Below are positions 44,329-53,395 of a stretch of DNA of 64,000 nucleotides, piece by piece. This DNA comes from Sulfurovum sp. (GTDB taxonomy: Bacteria > Campylobacterota > Campylobacteria > Campylobacterales > Sulfurovaceae). Location: the NCBI GenBank assembly GCA_023955225.1, contig JAGSGJ010000007.1, positions 4,209 to 68,208 on the forward strand, read 5' to 3'. The translations under genes were made by a program, and so were the position numbers. The notes under the pieces were generated by a model, which worked only from the letters and a program-made list of their open reading frames with translations, searched no databases and had not been told where the DNA came from. Every line of letters starts with the position of its first letter. Position 1 is the first letter of the stretch.

Positions 44329-44403
44329 TGTAGGGGTTGAGCCCCGTCTCGACCCGTGGAAATCGTCCTATTTACCGGACAGACACGGGGGTCTGTCCCT
44401 ACA
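44329..44403. repeat. Palindromic repeat copy B with TGTAGGG termini, abutting dxs
   Basis: 75 bp beginning TGTAGGGG and ending CCCTACA, so the ends are 7-bp inverted repeats. Inside are TTGAGCCCC..TCTCGACCC on the left and the palindrome GGACAGAC..GTCTGTCC on the right. It shares a 26-bp block (25 matches) and part of the left half with copy A in dnaX. The right terminus contains the TAG stop of dxs (44399-44401). TA dinucleotides lie just outside both ends. Confidence 0.85.
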
Positions 44404-46204
44404 GTATCCGTTTTGCCAATTGCCCTGGGAGAATCCCTAATGACTCTTCTACCAACTTTGTATTTCCATGGGTAATAAACGCATCATCATACTCAAATGA
44501 AATTAATGAAACATCATTGATTCGATTTTCACTTAATAACTCCAGTATAGCAGATCCGACTCCACCCATTTTCGCAGAATCAGAAAAAACAAACCATTTT
44601 TTATACTTGGCACTTAAAGCCAGAAGCATCTCTTCATCCAATGGCTTTACAAAACGCAGATCCAACACTGCAGGGTTTGACTCAACAAGTTCAGCCACTT
44701 CTTCTGCACGTCCTACACCGTTACCATATCCGATAAAGAGTATCTCTTCACCCTCTTTGAGTAAAATAGACTTCCCTAGCTCATAGGCCGGGCTTTCTCT
44801 GTCTTCTGCCAAAAATGCCCCCCTAGGGTATCTAAAAGCACAAGGATGGTCATACTCTTTGGCAAAGCTCATACAGAGTTTCATTGTTGTTTCATTGTAG
44901 GGTGCAAGCAGTGTCATATTGGGAATGCCTCTTAAATAAGAGATATCAAAAGCACCCTGGTGTGTCTCTCCATCTTCTCCTACAATACCTGCTCTATCCA
45001 ATGCAAAAGCGACACCTAGATCCATGAGCGCTATATCATGAATGACTTGATCGAACCCACGCTGTAAGAATGTTGAGTAGATCGTACAAAATGGTTTAAA
45101 CCCTTCTTTTGCCAATGGACCCATAGAGGTCACAGCATGCTGCTCCGCTATAGCAACATCCCAAAAACGCTCAGGGTATTTTTCAATGGCAGCACTTAAT
45201 CCTGTACCAGTAGGCATAGCAGCTGTCACACCTACGACTTTTTCATCTGCATCAGCAAGTTCTACCAAGGTATCAGAAAAAATCGCTGTTGCTGACTTAG
45301 CTGCTCCAGCCTTTTTGGGTGCTTCACCTGTTTTAAGATCAAAAGCACTTACCCCATGCCAATGTTCTTTGGTGCCCTCAGCTATCTCATAGCCCTTTCC
45401 TTTAGTGGTTTGTGCATGAATGATCACCGGCTTACCCAAAGCCTTAGCTACTTTCATTGTCTCTATCAATGACTCAATATCATGTCCATCTACAGGACCT
45501 ATATACTCAATGCCCATCTCTTCAAACAAAATACCTGGGGTTATAAGCTTTAAGGATTCTTCAAATCTTTTTGCCAAATAACTTGCACTTTCCGGCAAAT
45601 GCTCAAGGACTTTTTCTACTTTACCTTTGAACTTCTGATAAAATGAACCTGCCATTGTTTGAGAGAGTAATTTAGAGATGGCACCTATAGGTTTGGCGAT
45701 ACTCATTTCATTGTCATTAAGAATGATTACTACAGGGTATTTTTTGTCACCCAGTTCATTAAGTGCCTCATACACCATCCCCGCAGACATACTTCCATCA
45801 CCTATAAATGCAACAGGTATTCTGTCCTCACCTTTAAGTGCTATAGCTTTTGCTGCACCTACCGCCAGTGAGATAGAAGTCGAACTGTGCCCTGCCACAT
45901 AATAATCATAAGCAGATTCTTTAGGTTTAGTATATCCACAGATACCTCCAAACTGACGTAAAGTTGAAAAGCTGTCCCATCTGTCTGTCAAAAGTTTATG
46001 TGCATACGCCTGATGGCTCACATCAAAGATAAAAGGGTCTTTCTCTACATCAAAAACCTTATGCATAGCCACGATAAGATCTGTTGCACCCATGGTAGAA
46101 CTCAGATGGCCACCATTTTTACTTACAGTATCCAATATCTTTTGTCTGATATCTCCAGCTAAAGTATTGAGTTCCTCTATAGAATGTGCTTTTATATCTG
46201 TCAT
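44399..46204 (-). CDS. dxs: 1-deoxy-D-xylulose-5-phosphate synthase
   Basis: First enzyme of the MEP isoprenoid pathway, thiamine-diphosphate dependent. Has 'YVAGHSSTSISLAVGAAKAI' and 'AFIGDGSMSAGMVYEALNEL' (ThDP/Mg site), 'DVAIAEQHAVTSMG' and 'FALDRAGIVGEDGETHQGAF'. 601 aa, slightly shorter than typical; the C-terminus ends KRIL with its TAG provided by the terminal TGTAGGG of a repeat element. It follows a 70-aa ORF instead of fliF-fliG-fliH. Confidence 0.97.
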   Translation of the reverse strand: MTDIKAHSIEELNTLAGDIRQKILDTVSKNGGHLSSTMGATDLIVAMHKVFDVEKDPFIFDVSHQAYAHKLLTDRWDSFSTLRQFGGICGYTKPKESAYDYYVAGHSSTSISLAVGAAKAIALKGEDRIPVAFIGDGSMSAGMVYEALNELGDKKYPVVIILNDNEMSIAKPIGAISKLLSQTMAGSFYQKFKGKVEKVLEHLPESASYLAKRFEESLKLITPGILFEEMGIEYIGPVDGHDIESLIETMKVAKALGKPVIIHAQTTKGKGYEIAEGTKEHWHGVSAFDLKTGEAPKKAGAAKSATAIFSDTLVELADADEKVVGVTAAMPTGTGLSAAIEKYPERFWDVAIAEQHAVTSMGPLAKEGFKPFCTIYSTFLQRGFDQVIHDIALMDLGVAFALDRAGIVGEDGETHQGAFDISYLRGIPNMTLLAPYNETTMKLCMSFAKEYDHPCAFRYPRGAFLAEDRESPAYELGKSILLKEGEEILFIGYGNGVGRAEEVAELVESNPAVLDLRFVKPLDEEMLLALSAKYKKWFVFSDSAKMGGVGSAILELLSENRINDVSLISFEYDDAFITHGNTKLVEESLGILPGQLAKRIL

Positions 46205-46208
46205 CTTT

Positions 46209-46421
46209 TTATTTTCCTAGTAAATATGCACTTAATAGTTTTTTTGTAAAAACTATCTGTGCATCATCATACGCTAAACCTAAATCATCCGCTAATTTTT
46301 TGAGTTCTTTTTTCGTTATTTTATTCATCATACTGTGCTGGACTTTAGGTTGGGTAAAATCATCTAAAATAAAAGGCTTCAATTCTACTTCATTTGCTTT
46401 GACTACCTCAACTTTTTTCAA
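46209..46421 (-). CDS. Unrecognised 70-aa protein between hisC and dxs
   Basis: I do not recognise this protein. It begins with TTG at 46421, overlapping the hisC stop (TTGA), and ends 4 bp before dxs. The N-terminal half is 'VEVVKANEVELKPFILDDF', the C-terminal half is a Lys-rich helix 'ITKKELKKLADDLG' then 'VFTKKLLSAYLLGK'. In Campylobacter the flagellar genes fliF, fliG and fliH occupy this place, so it could be a relic of fliH or an unrelated small protein. It looks translated given the tight coupling. Confidence 0.6.
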   Translation of the reverse strand: MKKVEVVKANEVELKPFILDDFTQPKVQHSMMNKITKKELKKLADDLGLAYDDAQIVFTKKLLSAYLLGK

Positions 46422-47512
46422 GCTATTACTTCTAAAAAATGTTTAAAGAAAACATCATTTTGTTTTGCTGTTCCTATGGTGATTCTCATGGCATTCATAC
46501 CATAAGAAGCAAGGTTACGGATGATAACACCACGTTTAAGCAGTTCATCTGCTATTTTTGTTGAATCCATACCTTCATCAAACAGATAGGTGATAAAGTT
46601 GGTATAACTCTCAATGTATTGAAACCCCTGTTTCTCTGCAAACGCTTCATATCGTTTTATCTGATCCTGATGCAAGGCTATAGACTCTGCTACAAACGCA
46701 TCATCTTTACATGCTTCTATCGCAGCAGCCAATGAGAGTGTGGAGATATTGAAAGGAGGACGCATTTTATAAAGCTCATGAATAAGTTCAGCTTGGGCGA
46801 TACCATATCCTACACGCATACCGCCTAAGCCATATGCCTTGGAGAATGTACCAAGATAAATGACATTTTCATATCCCAACAGGTCATTTGGCGTGATCGT
46901 ATATTGTGCATCTTTAGCTGCAGCATATTCCATATACGCGCCATCTACTACTACAAGTGTCTGTTTGTCTACAGCATTGATAAGTTTTAAAACCTCTTCT
47001 TTGCTCGTTGCATCACCTGTTGGATTGTTCGGTGTACAGAGGTAGATGATCTTTGGTTTATGCATACGGTATGCTTCCATAAACTCCTCATACTTATGTT
47101 CATAGCTTGCTGTACGAATGATTTTGGCACCCATCTGCTTGGCATAGATCTCATACATGGCAAAGGTCACTGCAGACATCAAGACAGAAGATTTTTCATC
47201 TAAAACAGCACGAGAGATAAACTCTAAAACCTGGTCTGAACCTGCACCGATAATAATGTTCTCCGCTTTTACTTCATACTTTACGGCAAGTGCATTTTTG
47301 AGTTCGAACATACTGTCATCAGGATACAAGTGTGCTTTGTGTGCATTGTCCACTATCGCTTTGACCACAGCAGGACTTGTTCCTATAGGGTTTTCATTTG
47401 AAGCCAACTTCACCACATCTTCAGCAGCAATGCCATACTCACGTACCACAAGCTCTATAGGTTTACCCGCTTCATACGTTTTAATGTTATCTAATACTTT
47501 ATTAAATTTCAT
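46418..47512 (-). CDS. hisC: Histidinol-phosphate aminotransferase
   Basis: PLP enzyme of histidine synthesis, and often of aromatic amino acid transamination. Signature 'LGTFSKAYGLGGMRVGYGIA' contains the PLP Lys; 'LCTPNNPTGDATSKEE' and 'KLASNENPIGTSP' are family motifs. Start placed at ATG 47512 (MKFNKVLDNIK), with GGAG 9 nt upstream; a GTG at 47533 is in frame. 364 aa. Follows pheA, which supports a possible role in Phe/Tyr transamination as well. Confidence 0.93.
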   Translation of the reverse strand: MKFNKVLDNIKTYEAGKPIELVVREYGIAAEDVVKLASNENPIGTSPAVVKAIVDNAHKAHLYPDDSMFELKNALAVKYEVKAENIIIGAGSDQVLEFISRAVLDEKSSVLMSAVTFAMYEIYAKQMGAKIIRTASYEHKYEEFMEAYRMHKPKIIYLCTPNNPTGDATSKEEVLKLINAVDKQTLVVVDGAYMEYAAAKDAQYTITPNDLLGYENVIYLGTFSKAYGLGGMRVGYGIAQAELIHELYKMRPPFNISTLSLAAAIEACKDDAFVAESIALHQDQIKRYEAFAEKQGFQYIESYTNFITYLFDEGMDSTKIADELLKRGVIIRNLASYGMNAMRITIGTAKQNDVFFKHFLEVIA

Positions 47513-47545
47513 GCTTATTTTCTCCGTTACCACTTAGTTCTTATT

Positions 47546-48604
47546 TTAAATATCTTGTATCTCTTTTACATAAGAGCCCAGTACTTTAATCTCATCTTTA
47601 TGTCTTTCCAAAATAGGTCTGATATGTGCATCATCTTTATGTCCGTTAAACTCGATAAAAAAGAGTGATTCGCCCCCTACGATATGTGACTTTATTTTTG
47701 TCAAATTGACATTTGCTTCTTCAAAATGATTGAGGAAGTCCACCAGTGCACCCGGTTGATCTAAAAGTCTCACAAGCAAAGACGTTTTATCATTTCCTGA
47801 AGCTGCATTTTCAAAGTCAGAGATAATGAAAAATCGTGTTCTGTTGTTGGCATCATCTTCTATATTATTAAAACGCGTAGGCAAGTTATTTAACTTTGCT
47901 GCCACAGCGGGACACAATGCTGCTGCAGTTTCATCTTTCAGCGCAAGCTTTGCAGCTTTGACTGTAGATTCTACCGGGATATGCTCTACTTCATCTAAGC
48001 CCAGGTCTTCTAAAAACTTGCGACACTGTCCAAAAGCGATATCTTTAGAGTATATTTTTGTAATCTTTTTGATATCCTCATTCACTGTAGCAAAGGCCAA
48101 ATGTACATCTATCATCACTTCTGCAATAATTTTAAGATCATACTCATCTAAACAGTTAATGGTATCAGTGACGATACCGTTAGAAGAGTTTTCTATAGGG
48201 ATCACACCAAATTTTGCTGTACCCTTTTTCACTTCACGAAAAATACCCGGTATAGAATTCATAGGCAAGTATGCACTCATCGCACCAAACTTACTTTCCG
48301 CTGCCTGGTGTGTAAAGCTCGCTTCAGGCCCCAAGTAAGCAACACCTTCAGGAAGCTCAAGATTCCGTGCTACAGCAAACATCTCTAAAAAGAGTGCATC
48401 TATTGCAGGATCAGTAAGCTTTCCTTCATTTTGACTTTTCAGACGATTAAGAATAGCTTGTTCACGTTCAGGACGGTAGATAGGTGCACCTGTAGTATTT
48501 TTGACTTCACCTACTTGATGTACCAACTCCATACGCTCATTGTAGAGTTTTAACAATGCATCATCAATGTTGTCTATCTTTACTCTTAGCTCATCTAAAG
48601 TCAT
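47546..48604 (-). CDS. pheA: Bifunctional chorismate mutase / prephenate dehydratase
   Basis: 352 aa. N-terminal AroQ chorismate mutase (residues 1-85, 'IDNIDDALLKLYNERMELVH'), prephenate dehydratase (about 92-270, 'YLGPEASFTHQAAESKFG', 'VIPIENSSNGIVTDT', 'NRTRFFIIS') and C-terminal ACT domain (about 275-352, 'SLLVRLLDQPGALVDFLNHF', 'ESLFFIEFNGH') for Phe feedback. Confidence 0.97.
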   Translation of the reverse strand: MTLDELRVKIDNIDDALLKLYNERMELVHQVGEVKNTTGAPIYRPEREQAILNRLKSQNEGKLTDPAIDALFLEMFAVARNLELPEGVAYLGPEASFTHQAAESKFGAMSAYLPMNSIPGIFREVKKGTAKFGVIPIENSSNGIVTDTINCLDEYDLKIIAEVMIDVHLAFATVNEDIKKITKIYSKDIAFGQCRKFLEDLGLDEVEHIPVESTVKAAKLALKDETAAALCPAVAAKLNNLPTRFNNIEDDANNRTRFFIISDFENAASGNDKTSLLVRLLDQPGALVDFLNHFEEANVNLTKIKSHIVGGESLFFIEFNGHKDDAHIRPILERHKDEIKVLGSYVKEIQDI

Positions 48605-48627
48605 ATTCTCACCCTACCTTTTTTGCG

Positions 48628-49839
48628 TTACTTTTCTAAATACTCAAGCTCTAAACGTACCTGATCATCATACGTTTCACGTTTACGTATGAGTCTGTCT
48701 CTTCCGCCTTCAAGTGCTACTTCTGCAGCTTTTGCACGTGTATTGTAGTTACTGGCCATTGTGAACCCATACGCACCTGCAGAGTGAACAACGATAAGGT
48801 CATTGTGCGCAAGAGGAGGGAGAGGTACATCTTTACCAAAGAAGTCACCACTTTCACAAACAGGACCTACTACATCTGCAGGTGTCTTTTCACCTTCTAC
48901 AAGAACTGATTCTATCTTATGATAGGCATTATACAGGCTTGGACGGATAAGGTCATTCATCGCACCATCGACAATAACAAAACGTTTCCCGTCGTTCACT
49001 TTTTCATACAGTACTTTAGTGAAAAATGCCCCTGCATTGGCTACCATGTAACGCCCCGGTTCACAAAGCAGTGTCACATCAAGCCCTTTGGTTGCGTCAA
49101 ATATAGCCTGTGTATATGTCTCAGCAGCAATGGTGACTTCATCATCATACACGACTCCGATACCGCCACCCACATCAAAGAATTTAATGTCGATCTTAAT
49201 CGCTTTAAGTGAACGAACTAAATCTGCTACAATACCGCATGCCTCACGTATCGGTTCAATCTTAGTGAGTTGAGACCCGATATGAAAGTGGATACCTACA
49301 GGATTTAAAAACGCTGATTTATTTGCATAAATATACATACGTTTTGCCATATCTATCTCTACCCCAAATTTGTTTTCATGCAGTCCAGTTGAAATGTATG
49401 GGTGTGTTTGCGGGTCTATGTTTGGATTGACACGGATAGAGATACGTGCTTCTTTGCCTAGTTCTTTAGCCACCATCTCAACACGTTTCATCTCCGCTTC
49501 ACTCTCCAAGTTGAGGAGTAAAATATCTTGTTCGAGTGCTTCACGTATCTCATCATCACGCTTTCCTACACCCGAGAAAATAATCTTATATTTATCTACA
49601 CCTGCAGTAAGTGCGCGTTTTACTTCACCGATACTCACACAGTCAGCACCGGCACCAAGCTTAGCCAAATGCGCGATAACAGAGAGGTTTGAGTTTGCTT
49701 TTACTGCATAGTTGATAATAGATTTCTTTCCGGAAAATGCGTCTTTAAGTGTGCTATACCTATTTTCAATATAATCAAAATCATAAATATACAAAGGCGT
49801 ACCATATTTGTTAGCCAATGCTCTATAATCAATATCCAT
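48628..49839 (-). CDS. lysA: Diaminopimelate decarboxylase
   Basis: PLP enzyme making lysine from meso-DAP. The PLP Lys lies in 'SIINYAVKANSNLSVIAHLA'; 'HFHIGSQLTKIEPIREAC' and 'VGPVCESGDFFGKD' (active-site Cys) are conserved, as is 'CEPGRYMVANAG'. 403 aa. It lies 23 bp before pheA in the lysA-pheA-hisC order known from Campylobacter. Confidence 0.97.
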   Translation of the reverse strand: MDIDYRALANKYGTPLYIYDFDYIENRYSTLKDAFSGKKSIINYAVKANSNLSVIAHLAKLGAGADCVSIGEVKRALTAGVDKYKIIFSGVGKRDDEIREALEQDILLLNLESEAEMKRVEMVAKELGKEARISIRVNPNIDPQTHPYISTGLHENKFGVEIDMAKRMYIYANKSAFLNPVGIHFHIGSQLTKIEPIREACGIVADLVRSLKAIKIDIKFFDVGGGIGVVYDDEVTIAAETYTQAIFDATKGLDVTLLCEPGRYMVANAGAFFTKVLYEKVNDGKRFVIVDGAMNDLIRPSLYNAYHKIESVLVEGEKTPADVVGPVCESGDFFGKDVPLPPLAHNDLIVVHSAGAYGFTMASNYNTRAKAAEVALEGGRDRLIRKRETYDDQVRLELEYLEK

Positions 49840-49934
49840 TTATACTATCCTATGTGCTCAATACTGTGAGTCTATTTTAGGGTGATTTTATCTAAAAGTT
49901 GATTAAAAGGCGCATTTAAAGTGCTACAGAGGTG

Positions 49935-51017
49935 TTAAGCAAGTCTTCTTTCATCTGTAAAATAGATGTAAATGGCATAGATCCATAAAAAAACTACAGG
50001 TACTATAGCTGTCAATTCAGGAAGTAAAACACCGTTTGCTCCCATCTGACTTAAACCAAACAATAGACCCCAAATTACAAATGTCGCAGCTAAAGAGAGT
50101 GCGACCACAGCACCCATATTCATCATTCTGGCATGAAAAGGCAGTTTGAAAAATAAAATAAGCAATAAAGCCATTGAAAAAAGTGGTAAGACCACTTTGT
50201 CATACAAGGATGCCCTAATTTTATCTGAACTTAGATTTTGTTTATTTAACAGTTTCCAGGTGGTATACGCATCTATAATATTCAGTGCCTTACCCTCATA
50301 CAATGATTCTATGATCTTAGGTTTATAGCCTTCTAATGTTTCTATACTCTCTTTATGCTCTACGGTATATCTTTTCAATTCGCCATTTTCATAAATATGT
50401 GTTTTCAACGTAGCATCATGTGCAGTCCATATTTCACCATCAAATGTCGCTATAGGAGCATTGATCGTATAGCGTACCTGATACCCCTCTACTTTAAAGA
50501 TCGTAATATCTTCTATCTTTTTTTCTATAGGATCAAGCTTTGTGATATAGACAAAGGTATCATTGTATTTGAAAAAAAGGTCATTGACATTATAGGTACC
50601 CAGTTTATTTTCCAGGAGAAATTCTGCTTTGTCTTTTGCATAGGAAAATTCTGTGGTATGCAGGGTTAAAAAAATCATATAAGTCAAAGATCCTACTGCG
50701 AACAATGGAATAAAAAGTCTTTTTTTATCATATCCAAAGGCATGAAATGCTCCCATAGTGTTATTTTTAACCAGCGAGAGTTTAGTCATAATAAGTGCAA
50801 AAACTATTGCCAAAGGGTACAGTAGCCCTAATGCCTCTTCCCACATGTAAAAAATATAAAGTATTTTATAATTTGAAGCAACATCGAGTTTCTGTACATG
50901 TTGAAAATAATCAATTGCAGCAAAAGAAAAAGATAAACCAAACAATATCGACAGTAGATTTTTACTATACAGTTTGACTAAATATCTAAAGTGTAATGAA
51001 GGGTTCAACAGACTCAT
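49935..51017 (-). CDS. LptF/LptG-family LPS export permease (YjgP/YjgQ)
   Basis: Inner-membrane subunit of the Lpt exporter. 360 aa with an N-terminal membrane block ('YLVKLYSKNLLSILFGLSFS', further segments near residues 60-80 and 100-125), a central periplasmic beta-jellyroll-like region (about 130-260) and a C-terminal block of three membrane segments. Pairs in function with lptE. I cannot decide between LptF and LptG. Overlaps pth by 4 bp. Confidence 0.85.
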   Translation of the reverse strand: MSLLNPSLHFRYLVKLYSKNLLSILFGLSFSFAAIDYFQHVQKLDVASNYKILYIFYMWEEALGLLYPLAIVFALIMTKLSLVKNNTMGAFHAFGYDKKRLFIPLFAVGSLTYMIFLTLHTTEFSYAKDKAEFLLENKLGTYNVNDLFFKYNDTFVYITKLDPIEKKIEDITIFKVEGYQVRYTINAPIATFDGEIWTAHDATLKTHIYENGELKRYTVEHKESIETLEGYKPKIIESLYEGKALNIIDAYTTWKLLNKQNLSSDKIRASLYDKVVLPLFSMALLLILFFKLPFHARMMNMGAVVALSLAATFVIWGLLFGLSQMGANGVLLPELTAIVPVVFLWIYAIYIYFTDERRLA

Positions 51018-51586
51018 AGCGTTAAACCTTCTATCGATTTCAGACTGTACTTTGACTTCACTTCATCTAATTCTTCAGTCTTTAATACTACACATGCCTT
51101 TGCCACATGTGCTATCAACAGATCCAACATAGGAACCTCATCTTTGGAAAAGTCATGTAAAACATAGTCTGATACCTGTGACTTGTGTTCTGGCTTACCT
51201 ACACCTACTCTTACACGTACATACTCTTTTGTAATGTGTGTATCGAGTGATTTAAGTCCATTGTGCCCACCATGGCCCCCACCTCTTTTAAAACGTACCG
51301 CACCAAATGGTAGATCAATATCATCATGAATCACAATAATATCTTCAAGTTCTACTTTGAAAAAATGTTTTACAGGCTGTACAGATGTCCCTGATAGATT
51401 CATAAATGTTGTAGGTTTTAAAAAAAGTGAATTAGCAGCGCGATAAAGCTTGCCGTGAAAAGAAGTTTTGGAAATGTCTCGAGCAGAAAAGTCATCCACA
51501 AGTTTGTCGATGACTTTAAAACCGATATTATGTCGTGTATTTTCGTATTGTGATCCCGGATTACCTAGACCTACGAAAAGTATCAC
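51014..51586 (-). CDS. pth: Peptidyl-tRNA hydrolase
   Basis: 190 aa; recycles peptidyl-tRNA. Motifs 'LFVGLGNPGSQYENTRHNIG' (catalytic His in TRHN), 'FLKPTTFMNLSGTSV', 'VIHDDIDLPFG' and 'GGGHGGHNGLKSLD'. Follows rplY by 21 bp, the common rplY-pth pairing. Confidence 0.98.
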   Translation of the reverse strand: MILFVGLGNPGSQYENTRHNIGFKVIDKLVDDFSARDISKTSFHGKLYRAANSLFLKPTTFMNLSGTSVQPVKHFFKVELEDIIVIHDDIDLPFGAVRFKRGGGHGGHNGLKSLDTHITKEYVRVRVGVGKPEHKSQVSDYVLHDFSKDEVPMLDLLIAHVAKACVVLKTEELDEVKSKYSLKSIEGLTL

Positions 51587-51607
51587 GACTGTGCTTTCAT
51601 AATTAGT

Positions 51608-52144
51608 TTATTTAGCTTGGATTACACCACAGATAGCAACATCTGGTCTGTCCATCATTTTACAATTTGCAGGTAATTCGACATCTCTTACAAGAATTGA
51701 AGAGCCTCTCTCAAGTGGCTCAACATCAAGATTAAAGTTAGCAGGTATATCTTCAATAGCACCTCTAACTTTTAATCTTTTTTTAGACATAACAAGTACA
51801 CCTTTGTTTTTAAGACCAACAGGTATTCCATGAGTGATTACTGGGACAAGGAAGTTTGTTACTTGACCTGGTACAGCAACTCTTAAATCTACGTGCAGTA
51901 CATCACCGTTTACTGGGTGAAGTTGATACTCTTGGATAAATACATTGATCTCTTTATCGCCAACCTTAACGGGGAAAGTAAGTGCCTCTTTGTTTCTTAC
52001 TGTTCTTACAAATTCTCCACGCTTAAATGCAGCATTGATGTTTTCAACACCATTTGCATAAATGTTTGCGATTAGATAACCATCTCTTTTAAGCTTCTTT
52101 GCATTCACTTTTCCGATACTCTCTCTAACGATACCTTCTAACAT
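51608..52144 (-). CDS. rplY: 50S ribosomal protein L25 / general stress protein Ctc
   Basis: 178 aa: an L25 domain (about 1-92, ending 'DVLHVDLRVAVPGQ') and a C-terminal TL5/Ctc beta domain ('TNFLVPVITHGIPVGLKNKG', 'RGSSILVRDVELP'). The longer Ctc form, binding 5S rRNA. AAGGAC lies before the ATG. Confidence 0.95.
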   Translation of the reverse strand: MLEGIVRESIGKVNAKKLKRDGYLIANIYANGVENINAAFKRGEFVRTVRNKEALTFPVKVGDKEINVFIQEYQLHPVNGDVLHVDLRVAVPGQVTNFLVPVITHGIPVGLKNKGVLVMSKKRLKVRGAIEDIPANFNLDVEPLERGSSILVRDVELPANCKMMDRPDVAICGVIQAK

Positions 52145-52233
52145 ATTTGTCCTTTATTACATTGTATATTTTTTACTTAATCCATTGCTGTATTTAGTAA
52201 AATAGACGCGAATTATACCCAGTTTGTATTAAA

Positions 52234-53373
52234 TTATTCTTCATCATCCTTAAAAGTAAAGACATCAGCATTTTTTTCATCGGCATGTTCATCAATAATC
52301 GCACCTTTTCCAACACCCTGCATTTTAAGTTTCATATCTGATGGATTTGTTGCATACTCAAGTGCTATCTCTTCTGTGATCTCGCCTCTACGCAAAATGT
52401 CTAAAAGTGCCTGGTCAAAGGTCTGCGTACCGTAAATATCTTTTCCGTCAAAAAGAGCATCAGGAATCTCAGCATCTCTATTTTCAGCTATGAGTTGCTC
52501 GATCCTTGCTGTTTTTTTAAGAATTTCGATCCCCGCTACCCTGCCTCCACGCTTTGTAGGAATAAGTCTTTGGGAAATAACACCTTCGAGTACAGAGGCC
52601 AAAGACATACGAATACGGTTCTGTTCATCCGTACCAAACATACCTACGATCCTGTCTATCGTCTCTTTTGCATCCAACGTGTGCAGTGTTGAAAACACAA
52701 GGTGTCCTGTATTGGCCGCATGAAGAGCGATATCGATCGTCTCCAAGTCCCTCATTTCCCCTACAAGTATAATATCAGGGTCTTCTCTAAGTGCTGCCCT
52801 TAGTGCATCAGAGAAAGAGTGTGCATCCGGACCTATACCCCTTTGGTTTACCAAACAACCTCTATCTTTGTGTACAAACTCTATAGGATCTTCAACCGTA
52901 ATGATATGTTTTTTCTGTTCTCTGTTGATCTTGTCTAAGATGGCTGCAAGCGTTGTTGATTTACCAGAACCCGTGACTCCTGTCACAAGAATGAGCCCTC
53001 TTTGTATCTCTGCAAATGTTTTGATCACCGGTGGTAGATTAAGTTCATCCAATGTCAATATTTTCACTGGGATAATACGGAAAACTGCACTCAAACCATC
53101 CATTTGAAAAAAGAAGTTTACACGAAACCTATTTTCATCTCCCAGTACATAGGAAAAATCCAGGTTTCTATCTGTCTTTAATTTTTCATATTGATCTGCA
53201 GTAGTGATTTCCTGAGCTAACTTGTCCATCATATCTGCACTTAAAGCATCTTGACCCAATACTTTTAACACGCCATGTACACGTACTCTGACTTGGGAAC
53301 CTGCTTTTAGATGAAGGTCACTCCCACTATTACTGATCATTGCTCTGAGATATAGCTTGAGTTTTTCTTCCAT
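52234..53373 (-). CDS. pilT: PilT-type retraction ATPase
   Basis: 379-aa secretion-superfamily ATPase. Walker A 'LVTGVTGSGKSTTLAAIL', Asp box 'TVEDPIEFVHKDRGCLVNQR', Walker B 'DPDIILVGEMRDLETIDIAL' and the AIRNLIRE-like helix equivalent near 'IRMSLASVLEGVISQRL'. All catalytic parts are intact. No other pilus gene is in the window, so it is either a lone copy or acts with a distant type IV pilus or related system. An acidic tail ('EHADEKNADVFTFKDDEE') ends the protein. Confidence 0.93.
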   Translation of the reverse strand: MEEKLKLYLRAMISNSGSDLHLKAGSQVRVRVHGVLKVLGQDALSADMMDKLAQEITTADQYEKLKTDRNLDFSYVLGDENRFRVNFFFQMDGLSAVFRIIPVKILTLDELNLPPVIKTFAEIQRGLILVTGVTGSGKSTTLAAILDKINREQKKHIITVEDPIEFVHKDRGCLVNQRGIGPDAHSFSDALRAALREDPDIILVGEMRDLETIDIALHAANTGHLVFSTLHTLDAKETIDRIVGMFGTDEQNRIRMSLASVLEGVISQRLIPTKRGGRVAGIEILKKTARIEQLIAENRDAEIPDALFDGKDIYGTQTFDQALLDILRRGEITEEIALEYATNPSDMKLKMQGVGKGAIIDEHADEKNADVFTFKDDEE

Positions 53374-53395
53374 GTTGATCCCTTTGAGGTGTGAT

